From Candidatus Accumulibacter iunctus (GTDB lineage: Bacteria; Pseudomonadota; Gammaproteobacteria; Burkholderiales; Rhodocyclaceae): a DNA stretch of 64,000 bases. The position numbers were made by a program, and so were the translations under genes. Positions 8,816-16,231 of the stretch are shown piece after piece (positions within the stretch are counted from its first letter, which is position 1; every line of letters begins with the position of its first letter). The stretch is from positions 31,019-95,018 of the forward strand of contig DDUX01000154.1 in assembly GCA_002345025.1 (NCBI GenBank). Reading direction: 5' to 3'. The notes under the pieces are model-generated. The model saw nothing but the letters and a program-made list of their open reading frames with translations, was not told the DNA's origin and ran no database searches.

Positions 8816-8896
8816 GCTGAACCGTCTGGAACATGCTCCGGAGGCGGATCACGACGATCGCGACCACAGGGTTGCCCACGACCGGGGACGGTAGGC

Positions 8897-9010
8897 CAGC
8901 ATTTTGTGAACGGGTTCATCGCAGCGCACGAGAGGGCGCCGGACGAGACTGTCCTGCACCTGGACGCGATCGACCTGGATCACAACTCGCTATCGGGGCT
9001 AGAGAGGACT
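8897..9010 (+). pseudogene. Short remnant resembling an IS1380-family transposase
   Basis: In one frame the DNA reads FVNGFIAAHERAPDETVL followed by HLDAIDLDHNS. The spacing of FI..H, P.E.VL, LDA.D and the following H resembles the first catalytic Asp region of IS1380-type DDE transposases (pattern FI...PP..VLDLDATDDPLHG). The match ends within about 35 residues; no flanking inverted repeats or further transposase sequence were found. Probably the scar of a lost insertion sequence. Confidence 0.3.
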
Positions 9011-9170
9011 GGTGATGGTGTCTGTGCAGGTAATGTAGGTGTCTGCTGATGTCTGCGCTGTTCGATTCCACGGTTGGAAACGGCACCGGTGTCCTTGCCA
9101 AAAAAATTGGTGAGTGGGTTGAAAGAGTGATTGAAATCCAGGGACTTCTTGCGCCACCCCGTTCGGCCAA
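9011..9170. other. Non-coding stretch after the AbiE operon
   Basis: Between the transposase-like scrap and the end of abiEii. It contains an A-run (CCAAAAAAATTGG near 9100) but no hairpin-plus-T-tract terminator that I can see for the AbiE transcript, and no convincing gene. Confidence 0.25.
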
Positions 9171-10091
9171 TTAAAGCATCGCGTCATGAAGCCGCCATCC
9201 GTCCCCTGCCCGCCATGTCATGGCGTAACTGTCCCTCGCGGCGACCGACCCCAGCAGCGGCAATAGAAAATTTCGCAGATCGGCGATCACTGCCGCCAGC
9301 GGGATCAGAGCGATGGCGTTCTTGTGCAGGAACGCCTGCCATTGTTTTTCCTTCTGAGCGTCGTTGATGAACTCGTCACTCAACCCGATCGGCACACCCA
9401 TGGGAATCGCGGTGCGCCGACGCTCGAACGTGGCCGCGACGGCCCGCGACAACACCGTGCCGTCGAAGTCCGAATGCTTTGCCAGCACCCAGAGGTCGAA
9501 GAAATCCTTCATCCGGCTGTTCAGCATGCCGAGCGACGTCAGCGCCTCCAACTTCTCCGCAATGACCGTGTAACGAGGATAGGCGCGGAGTTGCGGCGCG
9601 GGCATCTCGCCAAGGAGGACGGGGTAGTGGACGTCCTCCGGGCCTGGTACGACGGCATCCCCGAATCCGATGTCGACCCGCACTGGGCAACGGGCACTGT
9701 CCAGCAGCCCCATGAGCGTCACCCGAAAGCCGGCATAGTGCGCCTCCTTGCGGATCTCGACGGCCGTCACGGAATCAGGCTGAAACACGATGCCGTCCTC
9801 AACCTCAATGCGGCAGATGTCCTGGAAGACCTTTGCCAGATGAGGAATCTCGGCTGATCCGAACCCAAGGAAATCGGCATCGTGGGTGGGCCGATGCGGC
9901 ACGTCGAACCACAGGTCGAACAGCAACGCGCCCTTGAGCAGAAACTGGTCGCGCTGATCCGAGATGCTCAAGCGGTAGAGCAGGCGCTCCAGCGCATAGC
10001 GGGTTAGCAACAGATTGTAGTCCAGCCTATCGGCGCGGGCCTTGTTGAGCAGTCGATCCCGGATGGAGGCTCCAATATTCCGGACCGTCAT
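9171..10091 (-). CDS. abiEii: AbiEii/AbiGii-family nucleotidyltransferase toxin (type IV toxin-antitoxin)
   Basis: 306-aa toxin of the AbiE phage-abortive-infection system. The minimal nucleotidyltransferase signature is clear: KGALLFDLWF at residues 53-62 followed by RPTHDADF at 67-74, with the paired Asp residues expected to bind metal and NTP, and a downstream YTVIAEKLEAL helix typical of the DUF1814 family. The start ATG 10091 overlaps the stop of the antitoxin gene by 4 nt (ATGA), the usual arrangement for abiEi-abiEii. An open frame continues 45 nt upstream inside abiEi but is not needed. Family members modify tRNA ends or otherwise block translation when released after phage infection; the specific target here is unknown. 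Confidence 0.88.
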   Translation of the reverse strand: MTVRNIGASIRDRLLNKARADRLDYNLLLTRYALERLLYRLSISDQRDQFLLKGALLFDLWFDVPHRPTHDADFLGFGSAEIPHLAKVFQDICRIEVEDGIVFQPDSVTAVEIRKEAHYAGFRVTLMGLLDSARCPVRVDIGFGDAVVPGPEDVHYPVLLGEMPAPQLRAYPRYTVIAEKLEALTSLGMLNSRMKDFFDLWVLAKHSDFDGTVLSRAVAATFERRRTAIPMGVPIGLSDEFINDAQKEKQWQAFLHKNAIALIPLAAVIADLRNFLLPLLGSVAARDSYAMTWRAGDGWRLHDAML

Positions 10092-10687
10092 CCCAGGCTT
10101 TCCAGGTAGGGACGCATCACGTTGGCGACACGGCAAACCTTGGCGTAGCGCCAGATGTCGTCACTGGTTACGCGTTTCTCGTGCCATGCCTCACGTAGCG
10201 CTTCCAGGGCAACGTCAAGGCCGATCTTGTTGCGGTATTTAAAGCAGTCGGCGACGGTCTTCGCGACGCAGGTGACGCGGACGGTCACCCTGTCCACGGC
10301 ATGTTCCTCGACACCCTCGGTGAGTGCCGCACCCGAAAAGCGGACGATGCGTAGCGGCGGGTAATCGAGCTTCGGCGCGATGGACTTGTTCTCGATAGCC
10401 AGCCACACTGCAAACGGGGCCTGGGTGGTCAGGCCATGAAAACGAAGTGCCGAGAGTAGGCAGACGATTCCTTTGGGCACCCGGCGCGCCACTTCTGCCA
10501 GCGCCCCGTGGGCGGAAACCTCTCGCCCGGGCAGCCCGTAGAGACCCCGTCCAACGCGCTCCAGTTGCCCACGGCAAACGGCACGTGTCAGGGAAACCCG
10601 GGAGATTCCCAGAGGTGCCAGATCACACGGGCGGATCAGCCCTTGGGATCGCGCCAAGTCGATCAGCCTCTCGGCAACGTTGTTCAT
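10088..10687 (-). CDS. abiEi: AbiEi-family antitoxin with N-terminal winged helix
   Basis: About 199 aa when started at ATG 10687 (alternatives at 10696 and 10711; none has a strong ribosome site, and 10711 would lie inside the inverted repeat). The N-terminal 60 residues (AERLIDLARSQGLIRPCDLAPLGISRVSLTRAVCRGQLERVGRGLYGLPG) form the winged-helix domain seen in AbiEi and related 'type IV toxin-antitoxin AbiEi' proteins. The C-terminal half (PLRIVRFSGAALTEGVEEHAV...VRVTCVAKTVADCFKYRNKIGLDVALEALREAW) is the standard antitoxin domain. It neutralises AbiEii without lasting binding and represses its own operon. First gene of a two-gene unit overlapping abiEii by 4 nt. Confidence 0.85.
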   Translation of the reverse strand: MNNVAERLIDLARSQGLIRPCDLAPLGISRVSLTRAVCRGQLERVGRGLYGLPGREVSAHGALAEVARRVPKGIVCLLSALRFHGLTTQAPFAVWLAIENKSIAPKLDYPPLRIVRFSGAALTEGVEEHAVDRVTVRVTCVAKTVADCFKYRNKIGLDVALEALREAWHEKRVTSDDIWRYAKVCRVANVMRPYLESLG

Positions 10688-10709
10688 GTCGGGCATGGTG
10701 GGCCATAAC

Positions 10710-10735
10710 ATCGGTAAATGTCAATAATTGCCGAT
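10710..10735. promoter_or_regulatory. Candidate AbiEi operator (inverted repeat)
   Basis: ATCGGTAA and TTGCCGAT (7 of 8 positions complementary) bracket an AT-rich centre at the 5' side of abiEi, with TTGACA within it on the minus strand. AbiEi proteins are known to bind inverted repeats at their own promoter, so this is a plausible autoregulatory site. Confidence 0.4.
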
Positions 10736-11002
10736 GACGTGGAACACGTCGTGGTGCGGCACACCCAAACCGACTTCGATCCTATCGCAGCTGTCGGAGC
10801 GAAAGATGAGGCCATTCCGGGCAAGCAACGCCAGAGAGAAAGATGGCCCGGAGCGAGTGGAATATGACAAATCAAATCGGTCTTGCTTTGTCGACGTGCC
10901 CCACCTCAATTTTCGGCCAGGCAACACCGGTTACGTTTGCGTATCCACACATAAAACGAGGCATACTGCCCGAGAAGACGAGACGAGCAGGAAGCAATAG
11001 AC
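10736..11002. other. Divergent promoter region between abiE and the WYL gene
   Basis: About 265 nt with no gene. AT content rises towards the WYL gene. A weak promoter-like pair (TTGCGT near 10936 and CATACT near 10966) precedes the WYL gene, and AGGAAGC sits just before its ATG. Confidence 0.3.
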
Positions 11003-12037
11003 ATGACTGGAATCAACCGCACCGACCGCTTGCGCCAGATCCAGGGACTACTCAGCCCCCGCCGCGTCACTTGCCGAAGTGAACTGATGGAAAAGTTCGG
11101 CATCTCTCGCGCCACCCTTGGTCGGGACATCCAGGAGTTGCGAGACCGCTTCCAGGTTCCCATTGACTACGACCCGGAATACGGCGGCTACCGACTCGGC
11201 GCTCCTGAAGAAGCCGGAGGCCAGTTCGAACTGCCACACATGTGGTTCTCTGCGGAAGAGATCCACGCGCTCCTGACCATGCAGCATCTCCTGAGCAACC
11301 TCGACACCAGCGGCCTGCTGGGGAGCCAGATCAAGCCACTGCTCAATCGTTTGACGAAACTGCTGGGAGCGGGTGACAACCCGAGCGCGGAAGTGGCTCG
11401 CCGAATCCGAATAGAAACCGTCGCTGCCCGATCCTACCGCCTGGAACATTTCCAGGCCGTGGGCAGTGGTCTATTGCGACGGCGCCGGCTGGTGATCGGC
11501 TACCATGCCCGCGGCACAGACGAGCACACCCGGCGCGAAGTATCGCCTCAGCGCCTGGTGCACTATCGGGACAACTGGTATCTCGACGCTTGGTGCCACC
11601 TGCGCAACCAGCTGCGCGCATTCGCCGTCGACGCGATCCGCGATGTCCGGGTGCTCGATCGACCGGCCGTCGACATCGACGACACTGAGCTGGATCGGGA
11701 ATTGGGTAGTGGCTACGGCATTTTCTCGGGCGCCTCGGTGCTCTGGGCCAAGCTACTCTTCAGCGCCGAGCGCGCACGGTGGGTAGCCAATGAAAAGTGG
11801 CACCCGGCCCAGCGGGGCCGTTTCCTGGACGACGGACGCTATTGGCTATCCCTTCCCTACAGCCGCGAGCCGGAACTTATCATGGACATCCTGCGCCATG
11901 GCCGTCACGTGACGGTACTGGCCCCCGACTCGCTGCGCGACGCAGTTCAGCAGGAGCACCTCGCGGCGAGCAAGAATCTGGGCGCGTGCTCACAAATTGA
12001 GCCTGCCGACCTTCACAATCAGGACAAAGAGGCGTGA
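11003..12037 (+). CDS. HTH and WYL-domain transcription regulator beside the CRISPR-cas loci
   Basis: 344 aa. Residues about 7-60 form an HTH_11-like winged helix (RLRQIQGLLSPRRVTCRSELMEKFGISRATLGRDIQELRD). A linker is followed by the WYL domain (about 135-225), whose signature is clear in LVHYRDNWYLDAWCHLRNQLRAFAVDAI, and then a C-terminal WCX-like segment to about 325. WYL proteins sense nucleotide or nucleic-acid ligands and often regulate CRISPR-cas or other defence genes. The gene directly precedes the Cmx6 gene (58-nt gap) on the same strand, so it probably regulates one or both CRISPR systems here. Start ATG 11003 has AGGAAGC 8 nt upstream. Confidence 0.87.
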   Translation: MTGINRTDRLRQIQGLLSPRRVTCRSELMEKFGISRATLGRDIQELRDRFQVPIDYDPEYGGYRLGAPEEAGGQFELPHMWFSAEEIHALLTMQHLLSNLDTSGLLGSQIKPLLNRLTKLLGAGDNPSAEVARRIRIETVAARSYRLEHFQAVGSGLLRRRRLVIGYHARGTDEHTRREVSPQRLVHYRDNWYLDAWCHLRNQLRAFAVDAIRDVRVLDRPAVDIDDTELDRELGSGYGIFSGASVLWAKLLFSAERARWVANEKWHPAQRGRFLDDGRYWLSLPYSREPELIMDILRHGRHVTVLAPDSLRDAVQQEHLAASKNLGACSQIEPADLHNQDKEA

Positions 12038-12095
12038 CGCCCTCACACGAATCCGCATCCCGGCACAACCGAAACCCTTGGAGCCAATCGCAATC

Positions 12096-12701
12096 ATGGA
12101 ATCACCCAGGATAGACCTCCTTTTTCCGCTGCATGGCCATGAAATTCCCCTGGATCACGGCTATGCGCTGTACGCTGCGCTATCCCATGCGCTCGAATCC
12201 GCGACCGACCCCTGGCTGCACACACGAGAGGATGTGGGTTTGCACCTCATCCGAGGGAGCTATCGTGGAAAGGGCCGCTTGGCGCTGAGCCCCGCATCGC
12301 GGATTGCCATCCGCCTGCCGGTAACGCTGGTCCACAAGTTCCTTCTCCTGGCGGGCCAACAACTGACGCTGGGTACCGACCCGCTGCGCTTGGGAATCCC
12401 TCAACCCCAAGCCCTCCAGCCTGCTCCCGCGCTCTACGCCCACTTGGTCACCACCCGTAACGGCCAGGATGAGAGTCGGTTCGACACCGAAATGGCTCAC
12501 CAATTGGCCGAACTGGCGATTCGAGGTAGCCCGCAACGTGGTCCCCGACGAAGTTTCACGATCAAGGACAGGAAAGTCGTTGCTCACACGCTGCTGGTCA
12601 GCGAATTGACGGCAGAGGAATCCATACGGCTGCAGGAACATGGGCTGGGAGGAAGACGGAAGCTGGGGTGTGGAGTGTTTGTACCATGGCAAACGAGATG
12701 A
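12096..12701 (+). CDS. cas6: Cas6/Cmx6-family CRISPR RNA endonuclease (MYXAN subtype), orphan
   Basis: 201 aa from ATG 12096. The N-terminus IDLLFPLHGHEIPLDHGYALYAALSHAL and the C-terminus SIRLQEHGLGGRRKLGCGVFVP fit the Cas6 subfamily Cmx6 of MYXAN-type systems; the C-terminal part is the Gly-rich loop common to Cas6 RAMP proteins. The His in PLDHGYALY or HGHE is a candidate catalytic residue. These enzymes cut pre-crRNA within the repeat. It does not belong to the type I-E set, which has its own cas6e at 20276, and no cognate cas7, cas5 or cas8 is present. It overlaps the truncated cas3 fragment by 16 nt, as expected of one former operon. It may be a relic, or an active enzyme serving an array elsewhere in the genome. 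Confidence 0.82.
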   Translation: MESPRIDLLFPLHGHEIPLDHGYALYAALSHALESATDPWLHTREDVGLHLIRGSYRGKGRLALSPASRIAIRLPVTLVHKFLLLAGQQLTLGTDPLRLGIPQPQALQPAPALYAHLVTTRNGQDESRFDTEMAHQLAELAIRGSPQRGPRRSFTIKDRKVVAHTLLVSELTAEESIRLQEHGLGGRRKLGCGVFVPWQTR

Positions 12702-12952
12702 CTCTTCTCCTTGCCAAATCGGTCCCGAAAGGCCAGACCCCGAAAACTCTGGTAGCCCACTCTCTGGAAGTAATGGACGCTTTTGTCGGTCTGTTTGGCA
12801 CCTTGGTTGAGCCAACACGGCTAGGGCAACGATGGCTGGCTTTTTTCGGGCTGCCGAACGCGCTTTGGCCGGTTTTCTACCGCCACGGAGCAAAACAGGC
12901 GAAACCGGGCTCAGAGTTTGCGCCTGCACGCGTTCATAATGGCTGCCAATAG
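12686..12952 (+). pseudogene. N-terminal stump of a second Cas3 (HD-helicase) gene
   Basis: Begins MANEMTLLLAKSVPKGQTPKTLVAHSL and continues EVMDAFVGLFGTLVEPTRLGQRWLAFFGL. The LLAKS...TLVAHSLEV...LFG...P..LGQRWLAFF pattern is how Cas3 proteins of I-C/MYXAN-type systems begin, just ahead of the HD nuclease motifs. Homology-like sequence stops after about 60 residues, the reading frame ends at 12952, and neither the HD residues nor a helicase follow. The start overlaps the end of the Cmx6 gene by 16 nt. It is therefore probably the broken end of a second CRISPR operon, cut off where the type I-E locus now begins 32 nt downstream. An alternative is a tiny standalone protein; I consider that less likely. 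Confidence 0.55.
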
Positions 12953-12983
12953 AGGCGAACACGGCACGCACAGGAGATGAACG

Positions 12984-15785
12984 ATGCGAGATGAGGCGCA
13001 GAGTTACTTCCGTTACTGGGGCAAGGCGCGGGCGACGGGTCTGCAGAACGATGCGTACCACCTGCTCGTGTACCACTGCCTCGACGTTGCCGCGGTTGGA
13101 ACCCTCTACCTGCGCCGCTCCCCGGCGTTACTGGACATCTTCCGACACCTCACCGGCTTCGCAGACGACGAACGGCTCCTGAAGTGGCTGGCGTTCTGGT
13201 TGGCTTTGCACGACGTCGGAAAGTTCGCCGAAGCTTTTCAGGGCCAGCAGCCCCACATCGTCGCCTCGCTGCGTGGGCGCGAGCCGCTGGCGTCGAAAAC
13301 CTATAGCCTGCGGCACGATAGCCTCGGCTGGTTGTTCTGGACAGAAGTCCTTCGGGACAAGGCTGCGGCAGAAAGCTGGTTCGGAGCGCGCACTTCCTCC
13401 GCCCTCAAGGGGCTGGACTGGTGGGCCAGGGCGGTGACGGGCCACCACGGCATGCCCCCGCAGCCGGCGAGCGATTGGTTGAGCCACTTCGACAGGGACG
13501 ACCGCGCGGCTATCTGTGCCTTTGTCGCCGAGTTGCTGGAACTCTTCCTTCCGGGAGAGCCGCCATGCCTCCCGTCTGCCGATGGTGCCAGGCGCTTTTC
13601 GGCGGCGAGCCGTGATGCGTCTTGGTGGCTCGCGGGACTGACCGTTCTTGCAGACTGGCTGGGGTCGAATTCCGATCGCTTTACTTATGTGACGGCAGCC
13701 GTACCGCTGCGCGAATACTGGTTGCGCAGCAAGGGCGTGGCGGTACAGGCGCTTGAAGCGTCTGGTGTTTTGCCAGCGGCGCAGCGAGTCGACGTGTCGT
13801 TCGGCGACCTGTTTCCCGGTATCCAGTCACCCTCTCCCTTGCAGAATTGGGCTTGCCGTGTGGAGCTGTCGCCGGGACCCCAGATCTACATCCTCGAGGA
13901 CGTCACCGGTGCCGGGAAAACCGAAGCGGCATTGAAGCTCGCACAGCGGCTGATGGCAGCAGGCCGCGCCGATGGGTTTTTCGTCGCTTTACCGACGATG
14001 GCCACCGCAAACGCGATGTACGGGCGCATAGCCAGTGTGTACCGCCGCCTGTTCATGGGCAACGCGAGCCTCGTTCTGGCCAACGGCCAACGTGATCTCG
14101 TCGAACTGTTCGCTGCCTCGGTCGTTCCACCTGGCCCTGCTGATACCAGTGTGGGCGACGAGACGGCAACGGCTCGCTGCACCGCCTGGTTGGCTGACCA
14201 CAACAAACGTGCGTTGCTCGCCCCCGCTGGCGTAGGTACGATCGACCAAGCCCTGCTTGCCGTTCTTACCAGCAAGCACCAGTGTCTGCGGCTACTCGGT
14301 CTGCTCCGTAAGGTTCTGGTGGTGGACGAGGTGCATGCGTGCGATGCCTACATGCAGCGAGTCCTCGAAACGCTGCTCGAGTTTCACGCACGCTCTGGCG
14401 GCAGCGCCATCCTCCTCTCGGCGACCCTGACCGATCGCATGAAGGAGGAACTGGTTGAAGCCTTTGCGCACGGCTGTCGCGCCGATCCACCGCGACCGGC
14501 TGCGGCATCGGAAACTCCGTATCCGCTGGTCAGCCGCTGGTCGCCAGCGCGACCAGATGTGCTTGAACAGAAGCCGCTGGGGACCCGCTTCGACGTTCGC
14601 CGCCCGCTCGGTGTGCGCTACATCAGCGAGCCTGATCTGGTTGTTGGCGTCATTGAAGCGGCGCTGGCTGCTGGCAAGTGTGTTTGCTGGATGCGCAACA
14701 CCGTTGCCGATGCGCTCGATGCCCACTCTTTGTTCCAGGAGCGCATTCCGGCCGACAGGATCATTCTTTTTCACGCCCGCTTCGCGCTGCGCGATCGACT
14801 CCATGCTGAAGACCGCGTCCTTGCGGCGTTCGGGAAGGACAGCACTCCGGAGTCCCGTGCGGGGCGGCTGGTGATCGCCACGCAAGTGGTCGAACAGAGT
14901 CTGGACGCCGACTGGGACTTGGTGATCAGCGATCTGGCGCCTGTTGATCGTCTGATCCAGCGTGCCGGCCGGCTGCAACGTCATCCGCGCGACACTGCCG
15001 GAAGGCGGCTCGCCGACCCTCGCGCGACCGATATGCGCGGCACACCTTGCCTGTGGGTTCTCGGGCCCGTCTGGGAGGAGAATCCCGATGCAGCCTGGTT
15101 TACCGCGGCGTTCCCGCGAGCTGCCAAGGTCTATCCTCACCACGGGCAGCTATGGCTGACCGCCCAGGCGCTGCGGAAAGCGGATTTCATCACCATGCCC
15201 GACGACGCACGTCGCCTTATCGAGTGCGTGTTTGGCGGTGAAACGCCGCTACCGGAGGCACTGGAAGAGAACGCGATGCGGGCCGTGGGCCAAGCCTACG
15301 CCGACGCGGCCGCCGCACAGCAGAACACGGTCAAGCTGGGAAACGGTTACGTTCATTGCGGTCTCGACTGGTGGGGGGAGGCAAAGAGCCCTTCGCGGCT
15401 TGGCGAGGTGACTGCGACGGTCGTTCTCGCGTGTTGGCGTGGCGACCAGCTGAAGCTCTGGGCGCCTGGGGCGCTTGCGTACAGCAGCCTGCGCGTTGCC
15501 GAGCGGCTGATTGCTGAGGCGATGGAGCCCGAAGAGATGTCCCGGCGAGCCGAGTTCAATCGGTTTCGGCAGGACTTGCCAGATCACGGGAAATGGTCGG
15601 TGGTCCTGGCGCTCGATGAAACACCAGAAGGATGGATTGGGGAGGCCTGGCGGCAGCCACTGAAAGGACAGCGAGAGCGGGCGCGTTGGCAGTACTGCGC
15701 AAAGCTCGGGTTGCGGCAGGTGGTTGCGCCGAGTGCGGCGCACTCGGCGCTGCCCCGCGATGCGCGGGGAACGGATCGGTCATGA
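12984..15785 (+). CDS. cas3: Type I-E Cas3 nuclease-helicase
   Basis: 933 aa, normal for I-E Cas3. HD nuclease domain first: LALHDVGKFAEAF (His-Asp at residues 76-77), LRHDSLGW and VTGHHGMP. Then the SF2 helicase: Walker A DVTGAGKTEAA near 306-315, DEVH box VVDEVHAC near 446, SATLTDRM, and motif VI VDRLIQRAGRLQRH near 655-665. Cas3 is recruited by Cascade to the R-loop and degrades target DNA with its HD site while translocating. ATG 12984 has an AGGAGATG ribosome site. As in E. coli, cas3 is separated from the Cascade genes by about 450 nt and precedes them on the same strand. All catalytic motifs are present, so it looks functional. Confidence 0.96.
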   Translation: MRDEAQSYFRYWGKARATGLQNDAYHLLVYHCLDVAAVGTLYLRRSPALLDIFRHLTGFADDERLLKWLAFWLALHDVGKFAEAFQGQQPHIVASLRGREPLASKTYSLRHDSLGWLFWTEVLRDKAAAESWFGARTSSALKGLDWWARAVTGHHGMPPQPASDWLSHFDRDDRAAICAFVAELLELFLPGEPPCLPSADGARRFSAASRDASWWLAGLTVLADWLGSNSDRFTYVTAAVPLREYWLRSKGVAVQALEASGVLPAAQRVDVSFGDLFPGIQSPSPLQNWACRVELSPGPQIYILEDVTGAGKTEAALKLAQRLMAAGRADGFFVALPTMATANAMYGRIASVYRRLFMGNASLVLANGQRDLVELFAASVVPPGPADTSVGDETATARCTAWLADHNKRALLAPAGVGTIDQALLAVLTSKHQCLRLLGLLRKVLVVDEVHACDAYMQRVLETLLEFHARSGGSAILLSATLTDRMKEELVEAFAHGCRADPPRPAAASETPYPLVSRWSPARPDVLEQKPLGTRFDVRRPLGVRYISEPDLVVGVIEAALAAGKCVCWMRNTVADALDAHSLFQERIPADRIILFHARFALRDRLHAEDRVLAAFGKDSTPESRAGRLVIATQVVEQSLDADWDLVISDLAPVDRLIQRAGRLQRHPRDTAGRRLADPRATDMRGTPCLWVLGPVWEENPDAAWFTAAFPRAAKVYPHHGQLWLTAQALRKADFITMPDDARRLIECVFGGETPLPEALEENAMRAVGQAYADAAAAQQNTVKLGNGYVHCGLDWWGEAKSPSRLGEVTATVVLACWRGDQLKLWAPGALAYSSLRVAERLIAEAMEPEEMSRRAEFNRFRQDLPDHGKWSVVLALDETPEGWIGEAWRQPLKGQRERARWQYCAKLGLRQVVAPSAAHSALPRDARGTDRS

Positions 15786-16066
15786 CCAGCATTACGAAGC
15801 GACACACGGTTCATCTCCATGCAATGGAGAACGTGGGACATTCCGAGAGCCACAGACGAGGAAGGAAGTCTACCTCCCGCAGAGACCGACTAACAAACGC
15901 AGAAAGTGGCTTCGGCGACAATTCCGCGTTTATACATGCATCGCAACCATCCACTACTCCAGCGCATCAGCGGCTTGCCCGGTTTGGACTATCTTGGTTT
16001 CCCGGATTCTGTTGGCGATCGCTCTCGAATTGTGTTTGAAGCAACTTGCACTAAGAAGCTACACAC
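15786..16066. other. cas3-cse1 intergenic region, upstream part
   Basis: 280 nt, noticeably richer in A/T than the neighbouring genes, without a convincing gene. In enterobacterial I-E loci the equivalent gap carries the H-NS/LeuO-controlled cascade promoter; here it leads into the promoter described at 16067. Confidence 0.35.
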
Positions 16067-16095
16067 TTGACACGATCCCTGGCGGTGGCTAGTAT
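16067..16095 (+). promoter_or_regulatory. Sigma70 promoter of the Cascade operon
   Basis: TTGACA (16067-16072), 17-nt spacer, TAGTAT (16090-16095): a perfect -35 box and a -10 box with four of six consensus bases at ideal spacing. It lies upstream of cse1 and gives an expected transcript start near 16102, hence a leader of about 130 nt before the cse1 ATG. Confidence 0.7.
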
Positions 16096-16173
16096 CGCAG
16101 CTGTGGGTCCCGCGCCGGCTGACTGCATGAAATCCGCTCCTCCAAGGTTCGGGTTTCGTCACCTACTGCGTGG

Positions 16174-16218
16174 GGTGGCCAGCCTCCAAACTTGGCCACC
16201 TCCACCTTGTATTCAAGG
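16174..16218 (+). promoter_or_regulatory. Structured leader of the Cascade mRNA
   Basis: Two hairpins can form in the leader: GGTGGCCA (16174-16181) pairs perfectly with TGGCCACC (16193-16200), and CCTTG (16205-16209) pairs with CAAGG (16214-16218). The second takes in part of the AAGGAG ribosome site. A second purine stretch, GAAGGAAG, remains free directly before the ATG at 16232. This could tune Cascade translation. Confidence 0.4.
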
Positions 16219-16231
16219 AGAACGAAGGAAG

